64,000 nt of DNA from Citrobacter amalonaticus. Its GTDB lineage: Bacteria > Pseudomonadota > Gammaproteobacteria > Enterobacterales > Enterobacteriaceae. Shown one piece after another: positions 49,416 to 61,641 of the stretch. Both the position numbers and the translations under genes were made by a program. The stretch is from contig JARDVN010000001.1 of assembly GCA_028994555.1 (NCBI GenBank), positions 4,650,001 to 4,714,000 on the forward strand, read 5' to 3'. The notes under the pieces were generated by a model. That model was not told where the DNA came from. It made no database searches and saw only the letters and a program-made list of their open reading frames with translations. Position 1 is the first letter of the stretch. Every line of letters starts with the position of its first letter.

Positions 49416-52400
49416 ATGCGTCTTCTCGCCGTTATATCTAAGTTGACGGGCGTTTCCACCCATGTCGAAGCCTCTGAAGTCACACTTAATGCCCCTTCCA
49501 TTGTGAAATTATCCGCAGAGCGTAACGACATCAGTCAGTTCACTCGCGTGAATCAGGATCTGGTGATCACTTTTACTTCCGGTGAAAAACTGACCGTTAA
49601 AAATTTCTATGTGGCGAACGATCAGGGGGGCCAGCCAACTGGTGCTTGAAGACAGCCACGGTGCGCTGTGGTGGGTGGAAAACCCAGAAAGCGGCCTGCA
49701 TTTTGAACAAATTACAGGTATTGACGATCTGTTGGTTACCGCAGGTGAATCTCACGAAGGCGGTGCTATCTGGCCGTGGGTGCTGGGTGGCGCAGTTGCT
49801 GCGGGTGGGATCGCGGCCATTGCGTCTTCGGGAGGTGGGGGCAGTAGTCATCATGATAACGACAACAGCAATCCTGGTGAGGGTTCCGGTAACGTCAGCA
49901 CGCCGGGGGGATGGGGGGCGGAAATAACGGAAGTGGAAATAACGGTGGCGGCGATAACAACACAAGCCCTCCGGGCGGGGAAAATCCCACACCACCGACA
50001 GCCCCTGTGATTGCCGGCGCAACAGATGCTGTCTCCGCTATTACGGGGGCGATTCAGGAAAACCAGAGCACCAACGACAGCCAGCCCGTCATTTCCGGCA
50101 CCGGTGAAGCGGGCTCCGTCATCACCCTCTATGACAATGGGCAGGTCATGGGGACCGTTATCGTCAATGGACAAGGAAACTGGAGCTATAAACCCGACCT
50201 CCCGCTTTCCGAAGGCGAACATGTACTGACCGCCACCGCCACGGACGAAAATGGCAATACCAGCGCCATCTCCGGCGATTTCGTCTTTACCGTCGATACC
50301 GTTGCCCCGGATGAGGTCTCCGGGTTAATGATTTCCGAAGATGGGTTATGGGTATCAGGGATCGCAGAGGCGGGTTGCGTCGTCACTATTTTCGACAGCC
50401 AACATACTATCCTCGCCACCTTTCAGGTCGATGATACCGGTCGGTTTACCGTTCGCCTCAACTCGGCGCAAACCGATTCCGAACAACTCTATGCTGACAT
50501 CTCTGACGCCGCCGGCAACGCAGGCGATGAAGCCTCCTTCCTCGGTTCCGACTCAGGTTTCCCCGATGCCCCCGCCATTACCGGCATCATTGATGATACG
50601 CAACCCACCGCCGTGACGTTAGGCAGCGGTCAGTTCACCAGGGATACCACCCCTACTCTCACAGGGACTGCGCTACCCGGCGCGTTGGTGACCCTCTATG
50701 AAAATGGTATCGCTATCGGAACGGCGAATGCTGACGATGGCACGTGGTCATTCGAGCTGAGCGGTGTGCCTGAAGGATTGCACAACTACACGGCCACACA
50801 GACCACAGAGGACGGCGTCAGCGGTAGCACGATAGAATTTGCGGTCACCGTGGATACGACCCCACCGGTTGCCCCCGACAATCTGCTCATCTCGCAAAAC
50901 GGAACCGTACTAACCGGCAACGCCGAGGCGGGAAGTAAAGTCACCATTGCTGACGCCAGCGGCACCACGCTCGGCACCGTGACCGCAGACAGTGAAGGAA
51001 AATTCAGCTTCGCGCTCAATCCGGCACGGTTAAATGGCGAGGTTCTGACTGCGACCGCCACGGATAAAGCAGGGAACGACAGTTCGCCTGCTAATGCGAC
51101 AGCGCCTGACACCACGCCCCCGCAGGCAGCAGGCAATCTGGATGTTTCTGATGATGGAACAACGGTGACCGGCACCGCCGAGCCCGGCACAACGGTGACG
51201 ATTTACGGCAGCAACAACACCCCGCTGGGATCTGAACAGGTTCAACCCGACGGATCATTTACCGTCACATTGATCCCGCCACAAACCAATGGTGAAATTT
51301 TAACGGCCATCGTCAAAGATCCAGCGAATCTGAGCAGTCCTCCGGCGACAACTCTCGCCCCGGACACCACCCCGCCGCAGCCCGCAGGAAATCTGGACGT
51401 TTCGGATGATGGCACGACCGTAACGGGGACAGCGGAGCCCGGTAGCACCGTGACGATTCGCGATCCGGATGGCAACCCGATTGGCAATGGTCAAACTGAC
51501 GGCGAGGGTAATTTCACCGTCACGCTGGACACGCCACAAACCAATGGTGAAACGCTGACCGCCACGGTGACCGATCCGGCAAACCAGAACAGTACGCCAG
51601 CCAACGTTACCGCACCGGATACCACAGCGCCGCAGCCCCCCACAGGCGTGGTTTCGGAAGACGGGAGTTCGCTGACGGTCACCGCTGAACCCGGCAGCGT
51701 GATCACGATTAAAGACAGCAATGGCAATACGCTGGGAGTCTCCGATCCGGTTCCGGCAAGCGGTTCTCTCGATATCGCTCTTACACCACCACAGGCTAAC
51801 GGCGAAACGCTGACGCTGACCGCCACCGATGCCGCGAACAATACCAGCCAGCCAACTGACGTTACGGCCCCGGATATCACAGCGCCAGACGCCCCCGTCG
51901 TCAATGCGATTATCGATGATGCCGGCGTACAGAAAGGCAATCTGAGTGACAGCCAGCGCACGGACGACAACACGTTGACCTTCAACGGTACCGGTGAACC
52001 CGGCGCAACCATCACCATTCTGGACGGAGGTACCCCGCTGGCGGGAACCGCCACCGTGGGCAGCGACGGGCGCTGGACCCTCACGACACCTGCATTGGGA
52101 GATGGGGACCATACCTTCACCGTCACCGCGACCGATGCGGAAAACCAGACCAGCACACCGTCTGCCCCCATCACCATTACCGTCGATACCACGCCGCCCG
52201 CGATTCCGGTTGTCACCCTGACCGATAACACCGGCAGCAATGCGGGCACCGTGCTGACGAACAACGACGTAACCGACGCCACGCAGCCGGTGTTAAGCGG
52301 AAGCGGCACCGCCGGGGACACCATTACGGTGTATGACGGAACGGCGATCATTGGCACAACAAAAGTTGCGGAAAACGGTAGCTGGAGCTTTACCCCGACT

Positions 52401-55400
52401 CCTGCGCTCGGTGAAGGCGACCACACGCTGCGCGTCACCGCCAGCGATCCTCTGGGCAATACCAGCGAGAAATCCTCTCCGATTACCATTACGGTGGATA
52501 TCACCGCGCCATATGCCCCTGCGCCGACGCTGACGGATGGCGCAAATGGCCCACTCACCGACGGCCAGGCGACCCGGGAAACCCAGCCGGTTCTGAGCGG
52601 TACGGGAACAGATGGCGATATCATCAGCATTTACGACAATGGCGATCTGGTTACCACCGTCACGGTGACTAACGGCGTCTGGAGCTACACGTCGGATGCC
52701 CTTGATGAAGGCGACCATGTTTTTACCCTCACCAGCACCGATCCGGCGGGCAATATCAGTGAACCTTCCGCGCCGATCGGCATTCTGGTAGATACCACCC
52801 CACCTGCCGTACCCAACCTGACCGTCATTGACCGCGTCGGCAATCAGACCGGCACTCTCGATAACGGTCAGTACACCGATGATACGCGACCGCTGCTGAG
52901 CGGAAGCGGTACGCCCGGTGACACGATCACTATCACGCTGGATGGCGTCGCGCTGCCATCACTGGTGATTGATAATTCCGGGAACTGGAGCCTCCCGTCG
53001 CCACTGCTGTCGCAGGGCGACCACATCATCCAGGTGACCGCGACCGATCCCGCCGGTAACAGCAGCACGTCGCCGGATCGCATTGTGCGTGTTGATACCC
53101 AGGCCCCTGGTACGCCGACGCTGACCGTCAGCGATGACGGTGGACCGTTGAGCGACGGTGAGCAGACTAATGACACCACCCCAACCCTGAGTGGGACGGG
53201 CGATACGGGTAGCATTGTCACCATTCTGAATAACGGCGTACCAATTGGCACCGCCGAAGTCATTGATGGCGTCTGGAACTTCACTCCGGATAGCGAACTG
53301 GTCGAAGGCAGCTACCACTTTACCGTGACGGCAAAAGATGCCGCAGGTAACACTAGTCAGCCGTCGGACGCGATTGGCATCACCATTGATACTCAGGCGC
53401 CCGACGCGCCGTTTATCACCTCGTTGGGCAGTCCGGCAGTCACCAATCAGCCCGAGTTACCCATTAGCGGCACCGGCGAACCCGGCAGCACCATCACTCT
53501 GTCGAATGGCGGCACGGTGATTGGCACGGCTGAAGTCGATTCCGCAGGAAACTGGACGATCACTCCGGATTCGCCGCTCACCGAAGGCAATTACACGCTG
53601 ACGGCAACGGCCACCGATCCGGCGGGGAACGTCAGCACGCCTTCCGCCTCTATCTCGCTGAATGTCGATCTGACTAAACCGGCGGCACCGGAAGAGGTAA
53701 CGATCACAGCCGATGGCGCAACGGTCAGCGGCACGGCGGAAACCGGCAGCACGGTGACGATCCGCGATACCGACGGCAATGTTATTGGTACAGGCGTGGC
53801 AACGGACGGTACGTTCCAGATTCAGGTCACGCCAGCGCAGACAGGCGTCAATTCGCTGACCGCTACGGCGCAGGATGCCGCCGGTAACAACAGCGATCCC
53901 ACTAACTTTACCGGCTCCGGCACCGGGCTGCCGGTCATCAGCGCCATCGTTGATGATACCGGCCCCCCTCCAGGGCGATCTGAAGAGCGGACAAACCACT
54001 GACGATACGCAGCCGGGGCTGCGCGGCTTTTCCACACCGAACTCAACCGTCGATATTCTGGTCGATGGCGTCGTTGTCGCCTCAAACGTCCCGGTTGACG
54101 AGAACGGCAACTGGAACTGGACATCCACAGCCACGTTAACCGAAGGCCTGCACACCTTCGAGGTTATCGATACCGTGGATGGCAGCAAAGCGTCCGCCGT
54201 GGTTAACATCACCGTCGATCTCACTCCACCAGAACAACCGTCGATTGGCAGCGTGACGGATGATGTCGCTCCGGGTACGGGAACGCTGACCAGCGGGCAG
54301 ACAACCAACGATCCCCGCCCCACCCTGAGCGGAAACGGTACCAACGGCGAAACCATCACGATTTATGATGGCAGTACGCCAGTCGGTCAGGTACAGGTCG
54401 TCAACGGCACGTGGAGTTTTACGCCTCCCACCGGTCTGGAGGAAGGCAGCCACAATCTGACCATCACTGCCACCGATGCGGCAGGGAATACCAGCGTTGC
54501 GTCAGAAGCATTTGTCGTGGTGGTGGATACCACGCCCCCCCCCTTGCGCCGCTCATTGCCTCGGCAACCGATGACAGCGAGCCGCAAACGGGCGTCATCA
54601 GTAATGGCGGCAGCACTAATGACACTACGCCCGCCTTTACCGGTAGTGGCGAAGAAGGCAGTACGATTACCGTCTATGACAATGGAGTGAAAATCGGCAC
54701 CACGCAGGTCACTAACGGTAGCTGGAGTTTTACCTCTCCGACGCTTGCCACAGGCTCACATGCGATTACCGTCACCGCCACCGATGCAATGGGTAACGTC
54801 AGCGCGCCTTCTGCTGCGTACACCGTGAACGTCGATACCACCGCGCCACGGGTTCCGGTGATTCAAAGCGTCACCGATGATACCACCCCGTCAACCGGCG
54901 TACTGGCGAACGGGCAAAGCACCAATGATACTCAGCCAACCTTCCTGGGAACGGCGGAGCCGGGCTCCACCGTTACGCTGTATGATGGCGGACTCGCCGT
55001 TGGCAGCGTGGTGGTGGGCGCAGACGGAAGCTGGTCGCTCTCACCGGATAACCCGTTAAGCAGCGGCCCACATAATCTGACCGTGACGGCTACGGACGCG
55101 GCTGGAAACGAAGGTCCGTCCGCCGCCTTTTCTCTGACCGTGGACACGCAGGCTCCATCCGCCCCTGTCATCAGTTCCGTTACGGATGATATCGCCCCCA
55201 ATAGTGGCTCGCTGAGCAACGGACAAAGCACCAACGACACGCGACCAACGCTGACCGGAACCGCTGAAGCGAACAGCACCGTCAGTGTTTTTGACGGCTC
55301 CACACTGTTAGGCACCGTGCAGGCTGACGGTACAGGCGCCTGGACATTTACGCCCACCACCGCGCTGGGCAATGGCTCACACACGTTCAACGTAACCGCC

Positions 55401-58400
55401 ACAGACGCCGCCGGTAACGTCAGCCCTGGCGCCGCCTTTACTGTGATCGTCGATACGGTTGCGCCCATAGCGCCGGTTATCGTCAGCGTCACCGATAACG
55501 TGACGCCAGGAACCGGCGCGCTCACCAGCGGGCAAAGCACCAATGATACCCGCCCGATCATTACCGGAACCGGCGAGCCAGGCAGCACGATTAACGTCTA
55601 CGATGGCAACGTTCTGCTTGGTACTGCCAACGTGACCGAAGGCGGAAGCTGGAGCTACCGGCCGGACGGGCTTTCCCAGGGAGACCACTCGCTTCGGGTC
55701 ACAGCCACCGACAGCGCGGGTAATACCGGGCCCGCGTCGGCGAATTTTACGCTGACGGTCGATACGGTCTCTCCCGGCGCGCCAATCATCAGCAATGTGC
55801 AGGATGACGTTGGCCCGGTCACCGGCAGTCTGAGCAACGGTCAAACGACTAACGACGCGCGTCCTGCTTTCACCGGCACCGGTGAACCGGGAACCACCAT
55901 CAGCATCGCGGACAACGGCGTTTTCCTCGCCAGCGTGACGGTTGAGGCGAACGGAACCTGGACCTTTACCCCCCACCAGCGATCTGGGCCAGGGGAATCA
56001 TCCGCTGACCTTTACCGCCACCGATGCCGCCGGTAACGTCGGCCCTTCAGCCAGCTTCACCGTCACGGTAGATACCACCGCGCCGCTGGTGCCAGTGATC
56101 ACCTCAGTGGTCGATGACAGCGCGCCGCAGACCGGCAATCTGTCACCCAATCAGAGCACCAATGACACTCGCCCAACGCTTAACGGCACGGCAGAGCCAG
56201 GCGCCACGCTAACCTTTACTGATAACGGCACGGTCATTGGCAGCCTGGTTGTTGGCCCCGACGGCAACTGGACCTTCACCCCCACCACCGCCCTGACTAA
56301 CGGCGCGCATACCCTTGCCGTGACCGCGACCGACACGGCGGGCAACGCCGGTCCGGCGGCCAGTTTCGCCGTCACGGTGGATACGCTGGCGCCCACCGCG
56401 CCGGTGATCACGACGATTCTTGATGATGTCAGTAATATCACCGGTCCCGTCGGCAGCGGGCAAAGCACCAATGACACCCTGCCAGAGCTACGTGGGACCA
56501 GCGAACCTGGCGCATTCATCACGCTCTATGACGGCGCAACGTTACTCACGCCAACCCCGATTCAGGCGGATGCCAACGGCGCATGGAGCTTTACGCTAAC
56601 CACCGCACTGACGGAGGGATCGCATAGCTTTACCGCGAAAGCCACCGACGCGGCGGGCAACGTCAGCGTATCGTCGGCGACATCGACCATCGTGGTAGAT
56701 ACCACGCCGCCTGGCGCCCCCACCAGTCTGGCGGTGATCACCAACGGCAGCCATGTGACCGGCACGGCAGAGGCCGGCAGCACGGTCACTATCACCAGCA
56801 GTAACGGCACGGTACTGGGAACCGGCGTGGCGGACGGCACCACCGGCAGCTTTAACATTCTGATTAACCCGGCGCAGGTCGGTGGGGAGACACTGCAGGT
56901 TGTCGCCCAGGATAAAGCGGGAAACATCGGGGCATCCGGCAGCGTGATTGCCCCCCTTCAGCGGGCTGCCCGGTGCGCCGGTGATCGCTTCGTTGACGGA
57001 CGATGTGGGCTCCATCACCGGTCTGGTGGCCAACGGTCAGGCCACCAATGACGCCAGACCGTTGTTAAACGGGACGGGCCAGCCGTTCTCCACCATCACG
57101 GTGTACAGCGACGGCGTCTCTATTGGCAGCGCCAGCGTGGATGCACAGGGTAACTGGTCGCTGACCCCGCAGGCCACTATCGCCGACGGGACGCACATTC
57201 TCACCGCTACGGCCACTAACACCAACGGCACCAGTACTCTGTCATCAGGTTATACCGTCACGGTGGATACAGTCACGGCCGCGCCAACGGGCACGGTGAG
57301 CGCCGACGGTGCCAGCATCAGCGGCACCGCCGAAGCGGGCAGTACGGTGAGCATCACGCTCAGCACGGGCTTAACGGTAACCACGACCGCCAACAGCAGC
57401 GGCAATTACACCTATACCTTCGATCGCAAACAGACCAGCGGTGAGAACATCAGCATCAGCGCCACGGACGCCGTCGGCAACGCCTCGACTCCGACGCAGG
57501 TCACCGCGCCAACGCTGCCCATCTCGGCCAGCGATAACGTTGAGAATCTGGAGTTAACTTCCAGCGCCACCGTCACCACCGAGCAACTGAGCGACTATGG
57601 TCTGTTGCTGGTGGGCGCGCTGGGCAACGTAGCGAACGTGTTGGGTAACGATACGGCAGCCGTGGAATTCACCATTCAGGACGGCGGCAGCGCCAGTCTG
57701 GTAATCGACGCCAGCGCTACCGGGGTTGTGCTCTCGTTGCTGAATACGCAGGAGGTGGCGATCCAGAAATATGATGCTGAGACTAACTCGTGGACCACGG
57801 TCATCGACACCGCGCAGGCGCAGTTTGCCAATTTACTGACGCTCGGCAGCAGCGGCGTCACGGTGAACGTATCCGGACTGGAGGGCGGTACTTATCGGGT
57901 TCTGACCTATAACACGGCGCTGCTGGCAACCGGCTCTTATACCGCGCTGAACGTCAGCGTCGAAGAGACCAGCGCCGGTACCATCACCACCGCCACACCG
58001 CAGACCGGCAACGTGCTGAATAACGACAGCGCGCCGCAGGATACGCTTGTTACTACGGTCACTAACGCCAACGGGCAAGTCTTTACGCTTAACGCTGGCA
58101 GTAACGTCATACAAGGCGTCTATGGCACGCTGACGATCAATCAGGACGGTTCCTACAGCTACGCGCTGAACCCTAACAGCCCGGCCTCGGTCATCGGCCG
58201 GACAGAGAGCTTCACCTACACCATCAACGGCGTCGGCAACAGCGCCTCGGCAAAACTGGTCATTACCCTCGGCAATGACGCGCCAGCCAGCAGCGTCACT
58301 GCTGTGGACAACGTCGCCACCCTGCCCTATGACACACATGTGGAAGCGATCAACAACGGGGCGTCCTCGCAGGGTGGCTTTACGGTGGTCAACGTCAGCC

Positions 58401-60164
58401 TGGGCAACGTGCTGGATCTGGGCGTGCTGGACAAACTGAGCAACCCGATTATTTTCGACGTTGAGCAGGGTTCAACGCGCACCATGACGCTGCAATCCTC
58501 CATTGGTGGCGTGGCGATAGCCTCCAGTTTCGATCTGTACATCTATCGCTTCAACGACGTCACCCAGCAGTTTGAGCAATGGCGAGTGGAGAAAAACTGG
58601 CTGAACGCACCGCTGCTGGGCGGTCAATCCGACAAGCTGACGCTGAATCTGCCGGGCGGTGAATACCTGTTCCTGTTGAACCCGGCGTTTGGCGTCACGG
58701 CGCTGACCGGCTATACCCTGAACGTGCTGGAGGATCATGTTTATAGCGTTGACAGCCTGACCACCAGCACACAGGGCAATGTGTTAAGCGACGATATTGC
58801 CCCCCGCAGGCACGCTGGTCACCCAGGTCAACGGCGTGGCGATTGCCGCCACCGGCACGACCACCATTGTCGGCACCTACGGCACGTTAACCATTGATGC
58901 GAAAGGGAACTACACCTACACCCTGAAAAGCGGCGTAGGTGCGGACGGCACCAAAACACCGGACAGCTTCATCTACACGGTGAAAGCGCCAAACGGAGAT
59001 ACCGATACCGCCTCGCTCAATATCCAGCCGACCGCCCGCCCGCTGGATGCGGTGAACGATGTCAGCGATGCCCTGCTGGCCCCGGCCGTTCAGGACACCG
59101 CGAGTTATCTGGATTCCACCGTTGGTAGCGCCAGTTGGGGAGTACTCGGCAGAACCGGTAGCGGCAGCGGAACCTTTGACGTCGCGGCAGGCACCATTCT
59201 GAAAGGCGCGTCCATCGTCTTTGATGTCTCGACGCTGGTCACGCTGGGCAACCTGACCATTAACTGGTCGATTCTGGAAAATGGGGTGATCATTCGCTCC
59301 GGCACCGTGCCGGTCGCTAATATCACGCTCGGCGGCGCCACCGTGACCGTCAATCTGAGCGGGCTGGAGCTGGATGGCGGCACCTACACGCTGAGCTTCA
59401 CCGGCAATAACACCCTGGCGGGCGCAGCGACTATTACGCCGAAAATCACCGGTACGACGGTCGATCTGGATAACTTCGAAACCTCCGGCACGCACAGCGT
59501 CACCGGCAATATCTTTGACGGCAGCGATTCCGCAGGGGCGATGGATCAGTTGAATACCGTCGATACCCGCCTGACCATTACCGGCTTTAACGGCAGTACC
59601 GCCACGCTCGATCCTTACTCCAGCGCCACCACTACCATTCAGGGCCATTACGGTTCGCTGCAAATTCGCGCCGATGGCTCGTACACCTACACGCTGAATA
59701 ACGGTGTGGCGCTCTCGTCCATCACCACGAAGGAGACATTCACTTACACGCTCAATGACACCCACGGGCATAGCGATACCGCCACGCTAACGGTGGATAT
59801 TGCCCCGCAGGTTGCCAGCACGTCACAAAGCGATGTGCTGGTGGGATCGGTATATGGCGACACGTTGATCTACAACCTGCTCAACGCCAGCGATGCCACA
59901 GGAGGCAACGGCGCTGACACCTGGAAAAACTTCTCGCTGGCGCAGGGAGACAAAATTGATATCGGCGATTTGCTGGTGGGCTGGAACGGACAAACCGCCT
60001 CGCTGGGCAACTATCTCAGCGTCAGCACCAGTGGCGGCAATACCACCCTCTCTATTGACCGTGACGGGGCGGGCAGCACTTTCCACTCCACACAACTGGT
60101 GACCCTGGAGAATGTACAAACCACGCTGACGGAACTTATCGAACAAAACCATATTGTGACCTGA
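49416..60164 (+). CDS. bapA: BapA-like giant type I-secreted biofilm adhesin (eight overcalled runs)
   Basis: Large surface protein, 3579 residues after correction. N-terminal BapA-type prefix (MRLLAVISKLTGVSTHVEAS) to about residue 130, then a Gly/Ala-rich hydrophobic stretch (WPWVLGGAVAAGGIAAIAS) and a Gly/Asn/Ser linker. By my count about 26 bacterial Ig-like repeats follow (49990-57520), some of ~95 residues (TVDTTAP.AP linkers), some of ~70. VCBS-like domains follow. The C-terminus is a type I secretion target (SDVLVGSVYGDTLIYNLL ... GGNGADTWKNF). Extra bases: 49625-49630, 49905-49910, 49913-49918, 53963-53968, 54535-54543 (+2), 55969-55974, 56951-56956, 58800-58805. GGAGTG precedes the ATG. 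Salmonella BapA is the closest relative known to me. Confidence 0.9.
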
Positions 60165-60180
60165 TAAAGAACCTACAACG

Positions 60181-60206
60181 ACCCCGGGCGCACGTTCGCC
60201 CGGGGC
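60181..60206 (+). terminator. Strong hairpin between bapA and the secretion genes
   Basis: CCCCGGGCGcacgttCGCCCGGGG, a nine-pair GC stem 16 bases after bapA, followed by CAAAAAC instead of a T tract. It could protect the bapA 3' end or reduce read-through into the downstream genes rather than fully terminate. Confidence 0.55.
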
Positions 60207-60234
60207 AAAAACAACGCGCAATTAGGGAAGAAAA

Positions 60235-61641
60235 ATGGGAAAACGACAGCTTACTTTCTGGTGGCTGGCGGGCAATCTGTGCGCTGCGCCCGCTATCGCT
60301 GCCGTGGAAACGCCTCGCATCGCCCCGCAACAATGGGTTGAACAACAGGAACTGCCCGCGCTTGATGGCCCAATGCCATTCAGCGGCGACAGCGCCGCCC
60401 CCGGCGAACTGACTCTCTCTCAGGCGGTCAATCGTGCCGTCACCTGGCATCCGTCGATTGCGGAAGTGGTCGGCAAACTGTATGCGCAAATCGAGCAGGT
60501 CGATGTCGCAAAAGCCAAATACTATCCGCAGGTTAACGCCGGAATGAATAACGGCTATACCAACAGCTATTCCGACAGCGGATTCAGTCCGTCGCTGGTG
60601 CTTTCGCTTTCACAAATGCTGTATGACTTCGGCAAAGTCGCAAGCCAGGTGCGGGCCGAAAACGCTGGCGTGGCGCAGGAGCAGGCCAACGTGCTGGTCA
60701 GTATTGATACCGTCAGTCATGAAACGGCGACCGCTATTGTACAGGTGCAAACCTGGCAGCAGATGGTGGCGGTGGCAAAGGAGCAACTGGATGCCCTGAG
60801 CGCCATCGGCAGACTGGCGAATCAGCGCAACGATGAAGGGGCCAGCTCGCTGTCGGACGTGGTGCAGACCGATGCGCGCATTGAGGGCGCGCGCTCCCAG
60901 CTTGTGCAGTATCAGGCCAATCTTGAGAGTTCACAGGCGACGCTCATGACCTGGCTGGGCTGGAAAAACCTTAACACCATCAGCAACGACTTCCCGCAAA
61001 AGCTGGGCCGCAGTTGCGAACTGGCTACGCCGGACGACAAACTGGTGCCTTCGGTGCTCGCCGCCTGGGCGCAGGCCAACGTCGCCCAGGCCAATCTTGA
61101 CTATGCCAATGCGCAGATGACGCCGACAGTTTCGCTGGAACCGGAGGTACGCCACTATCTCAACGATAATTACGCCGGGCATGAGTCCGTTGACCGCACC
61201 CAGTATTCTGCGTGGGTCAAAGTGGAGATGCCCATTTATCAGGGCGGCGGCTTAACCGCGCGTCGCAACGCCGCCAGCCACGCGGTGGAATCCGCCCAGT
61301 CAGCCATCCAGCGCACCCGGCTGGACGTGCGCAAGAAACTGCTTGCGGATCGCAGTGAAGCGATGAACCTGGCGACCTCCTTACAGATCCAAAAGCGGCA
61401 GGAGACCTTGAGCGAGCGAACGCGCGAGCTGTATCAGCAGCAGTATCTCGACCTCGGCTCCCGCCCCCTTCTCGACGTGCTCAACGCTGAGCAAGAAGTT
61501 TATCAGGCGCGCTTCGCACAGTTACAGACGGAGAGTCAGTTGCATCAACTGCAGCTTAACTGCCTGTACAACACCGGTCTGATGCGCCAGGCCTTTGGTC
61601 TGGAAAATCGCACCATCCAGTCAGTGGAGATCCAGCCATGA
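60235..61641 (+). CDS. bapB: TolC-family outer-membrane secretion channel (BapB-like)
   Basis: Outer-membrane component of the type I secretion system for BapA. 468 residues, intact. Signal peptide MGKRQLTFWWLAGNLCAAPA ends near residue 22. The mature protein has the two-fold outer-membrane-efflux repeat: TLSQAVNRAVTWHPSIAEVV near residue 60, and a second alpha-helical half (VPSVLAAWAQANVAQANLDY near 270). Between them lies the barrel segment YSAWVKVEMPIYQGGGLTAR. AGGGAAG precedes the ATG. The stop overlaps the transporter start (ATGA). The symbol follows Salmonella bapABCD by position. Confidence 0.88.
   Translation: MGKRQLTFWWLAGNLCAAPAIAAVETPRIAPQQWVEQQELPALDGPMPFSGDSAAPGELTLSQAVNRAVTWHPSIAEVVGKLYAQIEQVDVAKAKYYPQVNAGMNNGYTNSYSDSGFSPSLVLSLSQMLYDFGKVASQVRAENAGVAQEQANVLVSIDTVSHETATAIVQVQTWQQMVAVAKEQLDALSAIGRLANQRNDEGASSLSDVVQTDARIEGARSQLVQYQANLESSQATLMTWLGWKNLNTISNDFPQKLGRSCELATPDDKLVPSVLAAWAQANVAQANLDYANAQMTPTVSLEPEVRHYLNDNYAGHESVDRTQYSAWVKVEMPIYQGGGLTARRNAASHAVESAQSAIQRTRLDVRKKLLADRSEAMNLATSLQIQKRQETLSERTRELYQQQYLDLGSRPLLDVLNAEQEVYQARFAQLQTESQLHQLQLNCLYNTGLMRQAFGLENRTIQSVEIQP

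Noticed and set aside
49416..60164. bapA as a cluster of decayed fragments, or programmed frameshifting
   Set aside because: Breaks are all in homopolymers, of the same type seen in rpoE, clpB and rRNA, and no slippery-site plus structure arrangement recurs. Corrected repeats align in register.
49840..60220. Long antisense ORFs in the bapA region (for example 51300-52112 and 51491-52630, minus strand)
   Set aside because: They mirror the repetitive Thr/Gly/Asp-rich coding strand, have no ribosome sites or recognisable domains, and repeat with the Ig-like units.
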